Shown here in pieces: positions 1 to 7,124 of a stretch of DNA of 7,162 nt. The DNA comes from Chitinophagaceae bacterium (GTDB lineage Bacteria > Bacteroidota > Bacteroidia > Chitinophagales > Chitinophagaceae). Below the pieces are notes generated by a model. It had not been told where the DNA came from. It did not search any database and worked only from the letters and a program-made list of their open reading frames with translations. The translations under genes and the position numbers were made by a program. Each line of letters starts with the position of its first letter. Positions within the stretch are counted from its first letter, which is position 1. The DNA is taken from NCBI GenBank assembly GCA_026785745.1, contig JAJAZO010000151.1:1-7162 (forward strand), written 5' to 3'.

Positions 1-2
1 AA

Positions 3-815
3 GAGCTTGACAAAAAAAGCAATGTGCAAAAAATGCACATTCCAAAATCAGATAAACCGGTAGCAGTGTACAGCCTTGATGTAATCATCTCCGTCGGCTA
101 CCGTATCAAATCCAAACGTGGAACCCAATTCCGCCAATGGGCCACCCAGCGGTTAAAAGACCACTTGGTAAAAGGTTACACCCTGAACGAAAAAAGATTG
201 CAGCAGGTAGTGCAAAATATGCACCAACTAGAGCAGGCTGTTAAGCTTATTCAGCAATCCGGCAGTTCCAGCGAACTGAGTGCTACAGAAACAAAAGGCC
301 TGCTGGAAATTATTACCAACTATACCCAAAGCTTTATTCTCTTAAACCAGTTTGACAGTAACAGCCTGCCCGATAAAAAGCTGAATGAAAACATTTCCTA
401 CGAAATTGAATACAGTGAAGCAGTAAAAGCTACAACAGAACTAAAGAGACAATTGATAAAAAAGAAAGAAGCTTCGGCTTTGTTTGGCAATGAAAGAGAC
501 GGGGCTTTTGCAGGCATATTAAACTCAGTAGTGCAAACCTTCGGCGGCGAATACCTCTATAAAAGCATAGAAGAACAGGCGGCACACCTGTTATATTTTG
601 TTATCAAGAATCATCCGTTCACTGATGGCAATAAGCGTATAGGTGCTTTTCTGTTTGTATGGTTCCTTGAAAAGAACAAACACCGCTTTAAAAAATCAGG
701 AGAGGTGAAGATTAATGATAACGCATTAGTAGCACTGGCATTGCTGGTGGCACAAAGTAACCCGGATGATAAAGAAATAATGGTTAAACTGGTAGTAAAC
801 CTGATACGGGGCTAA
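3..815 (+). CDS. RhuM-family protein with C-terminal Fic/Doc domain (5' partial)
   Basis: The reading frame is open from the left edge (first full codon at 3) and the first codons give ELDKKSN, which fits the interior of RhuM proteins, so the GTG at 24 is probably not the true start. I infer that roughly 60 N-terminal residues lie outside the window. Counting from the GTG, residues 17-47 carry the RhuM core (SLDVIISVGYR, then RGTQFRQWATQRL). Residues 52-80 are a Lys/Gln-rich helical stretch, possibly coiled coil. Residues about 125-263 are a Fic fold with the motif HPFTDGNKR at 197-205. The motif has GNKR rather than the GNGR of AMP-transferring Fic enzymes, which is closer to Doc (ANKR), a toxin known to phosphorylate EF-Tu. 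RhuM is named from a Salmonella pathogenicity-island gene and its function is not established. No antitoxin gene is seen after it, and its upstream neighbour is not visible. Family call is firm; activity and target are unknown. Confidence 0.86.
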   Translation, partial: ELDKKSNVQKMHIPKSDKPVAVYSLDVIISVGYRIKSKRGTQFRQWATQRLKDHLVKGYTLNEKRLQQVVQNMHQLEQAVKLIQQSGSSSELSATETKGLLEIITNYTQSFILLNQFDSNSLPDKKLNENISYEIEYSEAVKATTELKRQLIKKKEASALFGNERDGAFAGILNSVVQTFGGEYLYKSIEEQAAHLLYFVIKNHPFTDGNKRIGAFLFVWFLEKNKHRFKKSGEVKINDNALVALALLVAQSNPDDKEIMVKLVVNLIRG

Positions 816-845
816 CGTTGTATTTACCAACAATACACAGCCCCG

Positions 846-912
846 CCTTTGTCAGATAGCAGATCCCTCCTATCGTTCCCGAAATACTCCGGGACAGGAG
901 GGATGACAAAGG
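846..912. repeat. Nested intergenic palindrome with alternative arms
   Basis: Three perfect arm pairs nest here: CCTTTGTCA (846-854) with TGACAAAGG (904-912), ATCCCTCCT (863-871) with AGGAGGGAT (896-904), and TCCCG (877-881) with CGGGA (890-894). Two of the arms have second partners just downstream. TTTGTCAGAT (848-857) also matches ATCTGACAAA (923-932), and GAGGGAT (898-904) also matches ATCCCTC (934-940). The element lies after the RhuM/Fic gene and before the predicted htpG promoter, so it would be in the 3' end of the upstream transcript rather than the htpG leader. There is no T-run after it, so it is not a standard intrinsic terminator, although a large hairpin could still stop transcription or protect an mRNA end. 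A related half-element occurs near 7125-7156, which suggests a dispersed palindromic repeat family. Confidence 0.7.
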
Positions 913-958
913 CTTGCTGTCAATCTGACAAACATCCCTCTTTGGAACAGCCCTTGCG

Positions 959-966
959 TATCTTTG
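959..966 (+). promoter_or_regulatory. Putative htpG promoter core (Bacteroidota -7 box)
   Basis: TATCTTTG matches the Bacteroidota sigma-ABfr -7 consensus TAnnTTTG exactly. Transcription would begin near 973, leaving a short A-rich leader of about 19 nt before the htpG ATG at 992. No good TTG -33 element sits at the usual 19-21 bp distance; the nearest TTTG (941-944) is only 14 bp away. No CIRCE operator (TTAGCACTC-N9-GAGTGCTAA) is seen, so heat-shock control through HrcA is not supported here. Confidence 0.5.
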
Positions 967-991
967 CATTCCCAAAAAAATAAAAAAACAC

Positions 992-2881
992 ATGCTACAA
1001 GAGAAAGGAACCATTTCCATCAATACCGAGAACATCTTCCCCATCATCAAAAAATTCCTCTATTCTGATAATGAAATATTTCTGCGGGAATTGGTCAGCA
1101 ATGCCGTGGATGCCAGCCAGAAGGTAAAACGCCTTTCCTCGTTGGGTCACTACAGCAAAGACCTCGGCGATTTGAGGGTAAAAGTGGCAGTAGATAAAGA
1201 TGCCAAAACCATCACCGTTTCTGATAACGGTATCGGAATGACGGCAGAAGAAATTAAAAAATATATCAATCAGGTGGCTTTCTCAGGTGCTACCGAGTTC
1301 ATGGAAAAGTTTAAGGAAGCCAAAGATGCCAATGAAATTATCGGCCGCTTTGGCTTGGGTTTCTATTCTGCTTTTATGGTGGCGGATAAAGTGGAGATAC
1401 AAACCCTCTCTTACCAGGAAGGTGCGGAACCGGCACAATGGGTTTGTGATGGCAGCACTTCTTTTGAAATATCAGCAGGCAGCCGCACTGAAAGAGGTAC
1501 GGATGTAATATTATACATCAATGCAGAATCAGCAGAGTTTTTAGAAGAGCATCGCATCGGCGAAATATTAAACAAGTATGCAAAGTTTTTGCCCGTACCG
1601 GTGCAGTTTGGAACAAAGACAGAATCTGTTCCCGATGGTGAGGACGAAGAGGGAAAAACAAAATACAAATCGATTGAAGTTGATAATATTATCAACAACA
1701 CTAATCCCATCTGGACAAAAGCCCCTGCAGAATTAAAAGATGAAGATTACCTGGATTTCTACCGGGAGCTGTACCCATTCTCCGAAGAGCCACTTTTCTG
1801 GATACATTTAAATGTTGATTACCCATTTAATCTTACGGGTGTACTCTACTTTCCCAAACTGAAAAATGATTTTGAAGTACAGAAAAATAAAATAAAACTC
1901 TTCAGCCGCCAGGTATTTATTACAGATGAAGTAAAAGATATTGTACCGGAGTTTTTATTGCTGCTGCATGGCGTTATTGATTCACCGGATATTCCACTGA
2001 ACGTAAGCCGTTCTTTTTTACAGGCCGATAGCAATGTAAAAAAGATAAACAGTTATATCTCCCGTAAAGTAGCAGATAAACTGGAAGAGTTATTTAAGAA
2101 AGACAGGAAAAGCTATGAAGACAAATGGGCCGACATTGGCATATTTGTAAAATACGGCGCTATTTCTGATGAGAAGTTTTATGAGAAGGCGAAAGCATTT
2201 TTATTACTCGATAATACCAGCAAAGAAAAATATACACTAGAAGAGTACAATATCAAGGTAAAAGATTTTCAGACAGATAAAGATGGACAACTCGTTTACC
2301 TCTACACAGCCAATCCAGAAGGACAGGACAGCTACATACAGGCTGCTGTAAAAAAGGGCTATGATGTATTGCTGATGAACTCGCCGATTGATACGCATTT
2401 CATTCACCAGCTGGAAATGAAGCTGGAAAAAACTTCTCTGAAAAGAGTGGATGCAGATGTGATTGATAAACTGATTGTAAAAGAAGATACAGAAAAGCAT
2501 CAGCTCACCGATGATGAAACCAATAAACTGAAAGCCATCTTTGATAAAGCTATCAGCAATCCGGCCATGAAAGTAGAAGTGGAAAGCCTGCCTGCTGATG
2601 ACATGCCCGTCACCATCACCATGGAAGAGTGGATGCGTCGCATGAAAGACATGAGTAAATTAGGCGGTGGCGGTGGAATGAATTTCTATGGCAGTATGCC
2701 GGACAATTATAAAGTAGCAATTAATGCTAATCATAAACTCGTCAGCAAAATATTAAGTGCCGATGAGGCACAACAAACTAGTATGGCCAAGCAGGCTTTC
2801 GACCTTGCCATGCTGGCACAGGGATTACTGAAAGGAGCTGACCTTACTGCTTTTGTTGAACGGAGTGTGGAAGTAATTTAG
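992..2881 (+). CDS. htpG: Molecular chaperone HtpG (bacterial Hsp90)
   Basis: A cytosolic ATP-dependent dimeric chaperone that remodels client proteins, often with the DnaK system. The 629 residues match the family's full length. The N-terminal GHKL ATPase domain (about 1-215) shows the catalytic Glu33 in FLRELVSNAVDA, the adenine-binding Asp78 in DNGIGM, the glycine-rich lid motif GRFGLGF at 118-124, and GTDV at 169-172. The middle domain (about 235-480) carries IPLNVSRSFLQ at 334-344. Its Arg340 corresponds by motif to the gamma-phosphate-sensing arginine of Hsp90; the residue after it is Ser where many homologues have Glu. The C-terminal dimerisation domain has a Gly-rich loop (GGGGGM) and no MEEVD tail, as expected for bacteria. 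The ATG at 992 gives the usual N-terminus (QEKGTISINTENIFP); there is no Shine-Dalgarno, only an A-rich leader. It appears monocistronic, flanked by a palindrome upstream and a convergent gene downstream. Confidence 0.98.
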   Translation: MLQEKGTISINTENIFPIIKKFLYSDNEIFLRELVSNAVDASQKVKRLSSLGHYSKDLGDLRVKVAVDKDAKTITVSDNGIGMTAEEIKKYINQVAFSGATEFMEKFKEAKDANEIIGRFGLGFYSAFMVADKVEIQTLSYQEGAEPAQWVCDGSTSFEISAGSRTERGTDVILYINAESAEFLEEHRIGEILNKYAKFLPVPVQFGTKTESVPDGEDEEGKTKYKSIEVDNIINNTNPIWTKAPAELKDEDYLDFYRELYPFSEEPLFWIHLNVDYPFNLTGVLYFPKLKNDFEVQKNKIKLFSRQVFITDEVKDIVPEFLLLLHGVIDSPDIPLNVSRSFLQADSNVKKINSYISRKVADKLEELFKKDRKSYEDKWADIGIFVKYGAISDEKFYEKAKAFLLLDNTSKEKYTLEEYNIKVKDFQTDKDGQLVYLYTANPEGQDSYIQAAVKKGYDVLLMNSPIDTHFIHQLEMKLEKTSLKRVDADVIDKLIVKEDTEKHQLTDDETNKLKAIFDKAISNPAMKVEVESLPADDMPVTITMEEWMRRMKDMSKLGGGGGMNFYGSMPDNYKVAINANHKLVSKILSADEAQQTSMAKQAFDLAMLAQGLLKGADLTAFVERSVEVI

Positions 2882-2883
2882 TT

Positions 2884-3090
2884 TTACCTGGCTGGCGGCG
2901 GTAAGTCTGGTTTTATTGCTGGGTTGTACACTAAAAACTCCGGCGGCTCGGGAGCCGTCAGCAGTAGTTCATTATACTTGATCTTAAGGTTACGTTTGAA
3001 TTTGCCCAGGTAGCCGGGTATTTTAAGGTCCTGATCGTTGAGAGGAACTGACTCAATAAGGTCGTTGCCGAGGTACATCATTAGTTTCAT
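2884..3090 (-). CDS. Small conserved-looking hypothetical protein (68 aa)
   Basis: An ORF of 68 codons opposite in direction to htpG; the two stop codons are separated by only 2 bp. I do not recognise a characterised family. The protein starts MKLMMYLGNDLIESVPL, is Lys-rich in the middle (GKFKRNLKIKY), and ends in a Pro-rich tail (APEPPEF, then LPPPAR). It has no signal peptide, membrane helix or Cys/His metal motif, so a small soluble protein is most likely. Evidence for coding: it exactly fills the space between the htpG stop and a short leader with a plausible Bacteroidota promoter, it overlaps no other gene, and its composition looks like a structured protein rather than a random frame. 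The N-terminus resembles small hypothetical proteins I recall from Chitinophagaceae, which I cannot verify here. It lies 114 bp downstream of the urate oxidase gene on the same strand, and co-transcription is possible. Confidence 0.62.
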   Translation of the reverse strand: MKLMMYLGNDLIESVPLNDQDLKIPGYLGKFKRNLKIKYNELLLTAPEPPEFLVYNPAIKPDLPPPAR

Positions 3091-3112
3091 AGTGGTGGAT
3101 ATTGGTACAGTA

Positions 3113-3143
3113 CAAATAGAATAAATTTTTTCTTTTAATACAA
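3113..3143 (-). promoter_or_regulatory. Putative promoter of the 68-aa gene
   Basis: Read on the minus strand, TCTATTTG (complement of 3113-3120) matches TAnnTTTG at all but one fixed position. A TTG (complement of 3141-3143) stands 20 bp upstream of it, close to the Bacteroidota -33/-7 arrangement. Transcription would start near 3106, giving a leader of about 16 nt before the ATG. The match is short and A/T-rich, so chance agreement is possible. Confidence 0.35.
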
Positions 3144-3204
3144 TCCAATAAGTACTCTTTTTTGTGTAGCTGTATTTTTACGGTGAGTGTTTGCAGAAAC
3201 GCAA

Positions 3205-4596
3205 TTATTTTATAGAAGCCCCCTGCTCAATCCAGCATCGGATAGCATCTCTTTCTTCCGGAGTCATATTCGTCTTATTGTTCTGGGGCATTGTTTTAGT
3301 AACAACCACCCGTTGCATAATAAGCTCTTTCTTCGCTATTATTTCCTGTGGTGTATCATACTTAACTCCGTTTGGCGGTGCTGTATAAAAATCATCCGTT
3401 GGTTTGGATGAATGACAACTGATACAACGTTGCTGTACAATAGCATTTACTTCAGCAAAACTCACTTCCTTGCATTTAGTAGTGGATGGTTGTGGTGCAG
3501 TAACATAAGCCACAGCGAGTAATACTATTACTGATACAGGGAGAATCCACACACTCAGTTTTCCCTGCTCCCGCAGGTTCAGCCAGTGTTTAATGCCGGC
3601 ACTGCCGATGGTGATAGCAGCGAGAACTATCCATTGGTATTGATTACCAAATGTGCTGGGAAAATGATTACTCACCATTACAAATAATACCGGTAGCGTA
3701 AAATAATTGTTGTGGATAGAACGGAACAAAGCATTCTTTCCTTTTTGCGGATCTGGTGCTATACCTTTCTTCGCCGACTGCACCATCGCCTTCTGCGAGG
3801 GAATGATGACAAAGAACACATTCGCTACCATGATGCTGCCAATCATCGCACCAAAATGAATGAACGCAGCACGGCCACTAAATACATAACTGTAGAACCA
3901 GGCAAAGCCAACTAAAATGATAATACCAGTGAGCACAAACAACCATGGTTGCTTACGCAAGGATGATTTACAAAGCAGGTCATACATACACCATGCTGCA
4001 ATAAAGGAACCGATGCTGATGCCGATAGCTTCCGTAGTTGTAAGCTTCATTACATTGGTATCAATCATCATCGCTGATGCATTGAAATAATAAATGATAA
4101 AGAGCAGGGCAAAACCGGATACCCAGGTAAAGTATGCTTCGTATTTGAACCAGTGCAGATGTCTGGGAATGGTCTTAGGTGCTCCTTTATATTTTTCTAA
4201 ATAATAAAACCCACCGCCGTGTACGGCCCAGAGATTACCCGCCAGTTCATCTCTTATATTATCAGTTCTGTTCAGTGCATTCTCCAGGAAAACAAAATAG
4301 AACGAAGCTCCTATCCATGCTATGCCGAAGGTGATGTGCATTACCCTTACCACAATGTTGAGCCATTCCATCAAGTGACCTTCATACACTGTTCCCTTCA
4401 CCATCCAGTAAATAGTAGCAATAATGGCAATAATGGTGAACAGTATGGCCGCATACACCCAGCTTTGTATAAGCCCGGTTCTTTCCTGTAGCTCCTCGCT
4501 GTCAGACTCTTTCTTCATGATGGTATGCACCCTGTAGGTCATCACAACAAGCATGATAAGAATGGCAGAGAATAATATTAGAAGGATGGAAGGCAT
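3205..4596 (-). CDS. puuD: Membrane-bound cytochrome-c urate oxidase (PuuD-type urate hydroxylase)
   Basis: Predicted to oxidise urate to 5-hydroxyisourate at the inner membrane, passing electrons to a fused c-type haem instead of making hydrogen peroxide like soluble uricase. The 463-residue protein has about nine or ten hydrophobic segments by eye (roughly 3-20, 44-66, 80-105, 153-171, 188-207, 217-238, 244-266, 298-312, 321-338, 349-366). The region MHITFGIAWIGASFYFVF (86-103) and the following His-containing loops fit the urate oxidase N-terminal membrane family (PF06181, formerly DUF989). The tail after about 375 is a small cytochrome c domain with CISCH at 391-395 and a likely distal ligand Met436 (TKTMPQ); it is expected on the periplasmic side. 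It is divergent from allantoinase/allantoicase with a 90-bp gap, which strongly supports the urate assignment. The ATG at 4596 starts directly with a membrane helix. The symbol is that used for this urate hydroxylase family and is unrelated to E. coli puuD of putrescine breakdown. Confidence 0.92.
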   Translation of the reverse strand: MPSILLILFSAILIMLVVMTYRVHTIMKKESDSEELQERTGLIQSWVYAAILFTIIAIIATIYWMVKGTVYEGHLMEWLNIVVRVMHITFGIAWIGASFYFVFLENALNRTDNIRDELAGNLWAVHGGGFYYLEKYKGAPKTIPRHLHWFKYEAYFTWVSGFALLFIIYYFNASAMMIDTNVMKLTTTEAIGISIGSFIAAWCMYDLLCKSSLRKQPWLFVLTGIIILVGFAWFYSYVFSGRAAFIHFGAMIGSIMVANVFFVIIPSQKAMVQSAKKGIAPDPQKGKNALFRSIHNNYFTLPVLFVMVSNHFPSTFGNQYQWIVLAAITIGSAGIKHWLNLREQGKLSVWILPVSVIVLLAVAYVTAPQPSTTKCKEVSFAEVNAIVQQRCISCHSSKPTDDFYTAPPNGVKYDTPQEIIAKKELIMQRVVVTKTMPQNNKTNMTPEERDAIRCWIEQGASIK

Positions 4597-4628
4597 GTTT
4601 TATTACGTCTTGGTGGGAAACCAACCCT

Positions 4629-4635
4629 CAAAGTA
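4629..4635 (-). promoter_or_regulatory. Weak candidate promoter core for puuD
   Basis: On the minus strand the complement reads TACTTTG, a TAnnTTTG-like box with one spacer base missing. It lies 33 bp before the puuD ATG, so a start near 4622 would give a leader of about 26 nt. No TTG -33 element is apparent. An inverted repeat, TTGGT (4610-4614) and ACCAA (4620-4624) with a 5-nt loop, falls in the expected leader and could be an operator or small hairpin. Both are tentative. Confidence 0.25.
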
Positions 4636-4650
4636 GAAAAATGTTTTCAT

Positions 4651-4658
4651 TAATTTTA
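4651..4658 (+). promoter_or_regulatory. Candidate promoter core for allB-alc
   Basis: TAATTTTA matches TAnnTTTG except at the last base and lies 29 bp before the allantoinase ATG. A start near 4665 would leave a leader of about 22 nt. No clear -33 TTG is seen. It lies within 30 bp of the opposing puuD candidate, so one regulator bound in this 90-bp gap could control both directions. Confidence 0.3.
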
Positions 4659-4686
4659 GGTATTCACCTTTAACTGATAAATTCTG

Positions 4687-6018
4687 ATGATTGATGCTGC
4701 CATAATAAGTAACCGGACCATCACCCCCGATGGTATTAAGAAGTCAGCTGTATTGATTAAAAATGGAAAGATTGCAGATGTATTGGATGAATTACCTGAA
4801 GGAGACTTTCCGGTAACCAATGTTGGCGACAATGTGTTGATGCCGGGTATTGTTGACCCGCATGTACATATTAATGAACCGGGTAGAACCAGCTGGGAAG
4901 GATTCGATACTGCTACCAAAGCTGCTATTGCCGGAGGCATTACCTCTTTAGTTGAAATGCCATTGAATGCATCACCCGTCACCACAACAGTAAACGCATT
5001 TGAAGAAAAAATAAAAGCAGCCCAAGGAAAATTGCATACCAATTGTGGCTTCTGGGGCGGCATCGTTCCGGGAAATGAAAAGGAAATAGAACCATTAATT
5101 GAAAAAGGAGTATTGGGGTTTAAAGCTTTCCTTACTCATTCCGGCATTGATGAATTTCCCAACGTAACAGAGGAAGATTTGAGAAAGGCAATGCCAATCA
5201 TCGCAAAATATGGATTGGCATTATTAGTTCACTGTGAACTTTCAGACAACGAGCAACCGGCAACCAGCAACAACAGGCTTTACCAAAACTATCTAGCCTC
5301 CCGGCCTAAGCAATGGGAAGACGACGCCATTGCCTTAATGATTCGTCTCTGTGAGGAATTTAATTGCCGCACTCATATTGTGCATTTATCTTCTGCCGAT
5401 TCAATTGAGCAGATTGCCAGGGCAAAACAAAAGGGGTTACCATTAACCGTTGAAACAGCACAGCATTATTTATACTTCAATGCAGAAGACATAAGAGACG
5501 GATGTACAGAATACAAATGTGCTCCGCCGATAAGAGAAAAGGAGAATAATGAAAGACTATGGCAAGCATTGAAAGCAGGTATTATTGATTTTGTGGCTAC
5601 TGACCATTCACCGGCTCCACCGGCAATGAAAGAGTTGGTGTCCGGCGACTTTATGAAAGCATGGGGCGGCATTTCCTCCATCCAGTTTGCCTTACCTGTT
5701 TTGTGGACGGCGGCTAAAAAACATAATTGTAAATTAGAGGAGATGGCTAAATGGCTTTGTGAAAAACCGGCCCTGTTGCCACAGTTAATGTCAAAAGGAT
5801 ATATTGCAAAAGGAAAGGATGCTGATTTTGTGGTGTGGAGTCCTGAAAAATCATTTTCTGTAACAGAAAATATCATTTATCATAAACACAAAATAACTCC
5901 TTATCTTAATGAAGAACTATACGGGGTCGTGGAACAAACCTGGCTGTGTGGCCAGAAAATAGTTGATGAAGGAAAGTTTTTACATTTGAATAAAGGCAGC
6001 ATTTTATATCATGAATAA
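4687..6018 (+). CDS. allB: Allantoinase
   Basis: A cytosolic metal-dependent cyclic amidohydrolase that opens the hydantoin ring of allantoin to give allantoate. The 443 residues are the normal length for the family. The metal site is complete: His59 and His61 in DPHVHINEPG, the Lys146 expected to be carbamylated in GFKAFLTHSG, His182 in VHCELSD, His233 in HIVHLSSADS, and Asp306 in ATDHSPAP. The stretch TSWEGFDTATKAAIAGGITS (68-87) is typical of allantoinases and argues against dihydropyrimidinase or dihydroorotase. A neighbouring allantoicase and urate oxidase settle the substrate. The ATG at 4687 begins the usual small N-terminal beta-domain; there is no Shine-Dalgarno. Its last 8 bases overlap the start of alc, so the two are almost certainly one operon. 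Confidence 0.96.
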   Translation: MIDAAIISNRTITPDGIKKSAVLIKNGKIADVLDELPEGDFPVTNVGDNVLMPGIVDPHVHINEPGRTSWEGFDTATKAAIAGGITSLVEMPLNASPVTTTVNAFEEKIKAAQGKLHTNCGFWGGIVPGNEKEIEPLIEKGVLGFKAFLTHSGIDEFPNVTEEDLRKAMPIIAKYGLALLVHCELSDNEQPATSNNRLYQNYLASRPKQWEDDAIALMIRLCEEFNCRTHIVHLSSADSIEQIARAKQKGLPLTVETAQHYLYFNAEDIRDGCTEYKCAPPIREKENNERLWQALKAGIIDFVATDHSPAPPAMKELVSGDFMKAWGGISSIQFALPVLWTAAKKHNCKLEEMAKWLCEKPALLPQLMSKGYIAKGKDADFVVWSPEKSFSVTENIIYHKHKITPYLNEELYGVVEQTWLCGQKIVDEGKFLHLNKGSILYHE

Positions 6019-7015
6019 TACAACAGCACCATCATTTACCAGTCTTACTGATCTGGCTTCAGAACGATTGGGCGGTAAAGTTCTTTTTTGCACAGATGAT
6101 TTCTTTGCAGAAAAAGAAAATCTCTTAAAACCAGGCCGTGGCGTTTTTATTCCCGATAAATACACCGACCGGGGCAAATGGATGGACGGATGGGAAAGCC
6201 GCCGCAAAAGAACGGAAGGCAATGACTGGTGTGTTATTCAACTGGCCACTTCAGGAAAAATAGTTGGAATAGATATTGACACTAACCATTTTTTGGGCAA
6301 TCATCCACCTTATGCCTCTATTGAAGCGGTCAATCATCCGCCCATGGAGAATATTGATTTTGGAAACCTGCACTGGAAAACAATTGTTCCAAAATCATCA
6401 CTGCAACCCGGCGGACAAAATTTTTTTGAAATAAACGACAACAACATTTATACGCATATCAGGTTACATATTTATCCCGATGGTGGCGTAGCAAGATTGA
6501 AAGTATATGGCGAAGTGTTTAAAGACTGGAGTATTGTTGACGGCAGAGAAGTACTGAACCTTGCAGCAGCAACAAACGGAGCCAAGGCAATATTATGTAA
6601 CGACATGTTCTTTTCTCACATGGAAAATCTTATTATGCCCGGTCGTGGGATTAATATGGGTGATGGATGGGAAACAAAACGAAACCGGACACCGGGAAAC
6701 CGGGATTGGGTGATTGTACGATTAGCACATAAAGGAGAAATTGAAAAGGTATTGATAGACACTTGTCACTTTAAAGGCAACTACCCCGACAGTTGTTTGA
6801 TTGAAGGCTGCGACATTGCTTATAAAGACGAAAGCAAATTGGATAGCGATGCTATTCAATGGGTAACCTTATTACCACAATCAAAACTAAGTGCAGACAA
6901 GGAGCATTTTTTTGAAGAAGCAAATATTAATAAGGGCCCGTTTTCTCATGTGCGGCTAAGTATATTTCCGGATGGCGGAGTAAGCAGGATGAGACTGTGG
7001 GGAAAGATAAAATAA
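6011..7015 (+). CDS. alc: Allantoicase (allantoate amidinohydrolase)
   Basis: Hydrolyses allantoate to ureidoglycolate and urea in the cytosol. The 334 residues contain the two tandem allantoicase repeats typical of the family (jelly-roll, galactose-binding-like fold). Repeat 1 (about 20-168) has ENLLKPGRG, MDGWESRRKRTEGNDW and IDTNHFLGN; repeat 2 (about 190-333) has ENLIMPGRG, GDGWETKRNRTPGNRDW and IDTCHFKGN. Repeat 1 carries an extra stretch of about nine residues (around 48-57) before the DGWE motif. Both repeats end with a matching signature, YPDGGVARLKVYG and FPDGGVSRMRLWG. The ATG at 6011 lies inside the allB end (ATGAATAA shared), a layout that favours translational coupling. Because urea is a product, a urease or urea exporter would be expected elsewhere in the genome. 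No convincing terminator hairpin with a T-run follows the stop. Confidence 0.96.
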   Translation: MNNTTAPSFTSLTDLASERLGGKVLFCTDDFFAEKENLLKPGRGVFIPDKYTDRGKWMDGWESRRKRTEGNDWCVIQLATSGKIVGIDIDTNHFLGNHPPYASIEAVNHPPMENIDFGNLHWKTIVPKSSLQPGGQNFFEINDNNIYTHIRLHIYPDGGVARLKVYGEVFKDWSIVDGREVLNLAAATNGAKAILCNDMFFSHMENLIMPGRGINMGDGWETKRNRTPGNRDWVIVRLAHKGEIEKVLIDTCHFKGNYPDSCLIEGCDIAYKDESKLDSDAIQWVTLLPQSKLSADKEHFFEEANINKGPFSHVRLSIFPDGGVSRMRLWGKIK

Positions 7016-7124
7016 CTCACGACCCCTGCTGTGGAGAAGAGGCTTGGGCTAATTATTTCTAATTGAAGAAAATATTTTAAACCTAATGGCGAATACTAAA
7101 AAAGCTATGGCTGTGATCAGGTGG

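Noticed and set aside
819..837. TGTATT/AATACA inverted repeat just after the Fic stop as a terminator
   Set aside because: The stem is only 6 bp and A/T-rich with no T-run; likely chance.
784..1050. Minus-strand ORF of 88 codons across the intergenic palindrome and the htpG start
   Set aside because: It overlaps the htpG start and the repeat, and its Cys/Phe-rich product looks like a shadow frame.
2944..2957. Perfect CGGCTC-GG-GAGCCG inverted repeat as a terminator for htpG or the 68-aa gene
   Set aside because: It is inside the coding sequence of the small gene, has no T-run on either strand, and is explained by Pro/Glu codons.
4656..5063. Minus-strand ORF of 135 codons inside allB
   Set aside because: It lies opposite the conserved allantoinase N-terminal region and is best explained as an antisense shadow.
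5466..5876. Minus-strand ORF of 136 codons inside allB
   Set aside because: Fully antisense to conserved allantoinase coding sequence, with no promoter or recognisable domain.
7051..7064. AATTA/TAATT palindrome after alc as a terminator or operator
   Set aside because: Very short and A/T only; expected by chance in such sequence.
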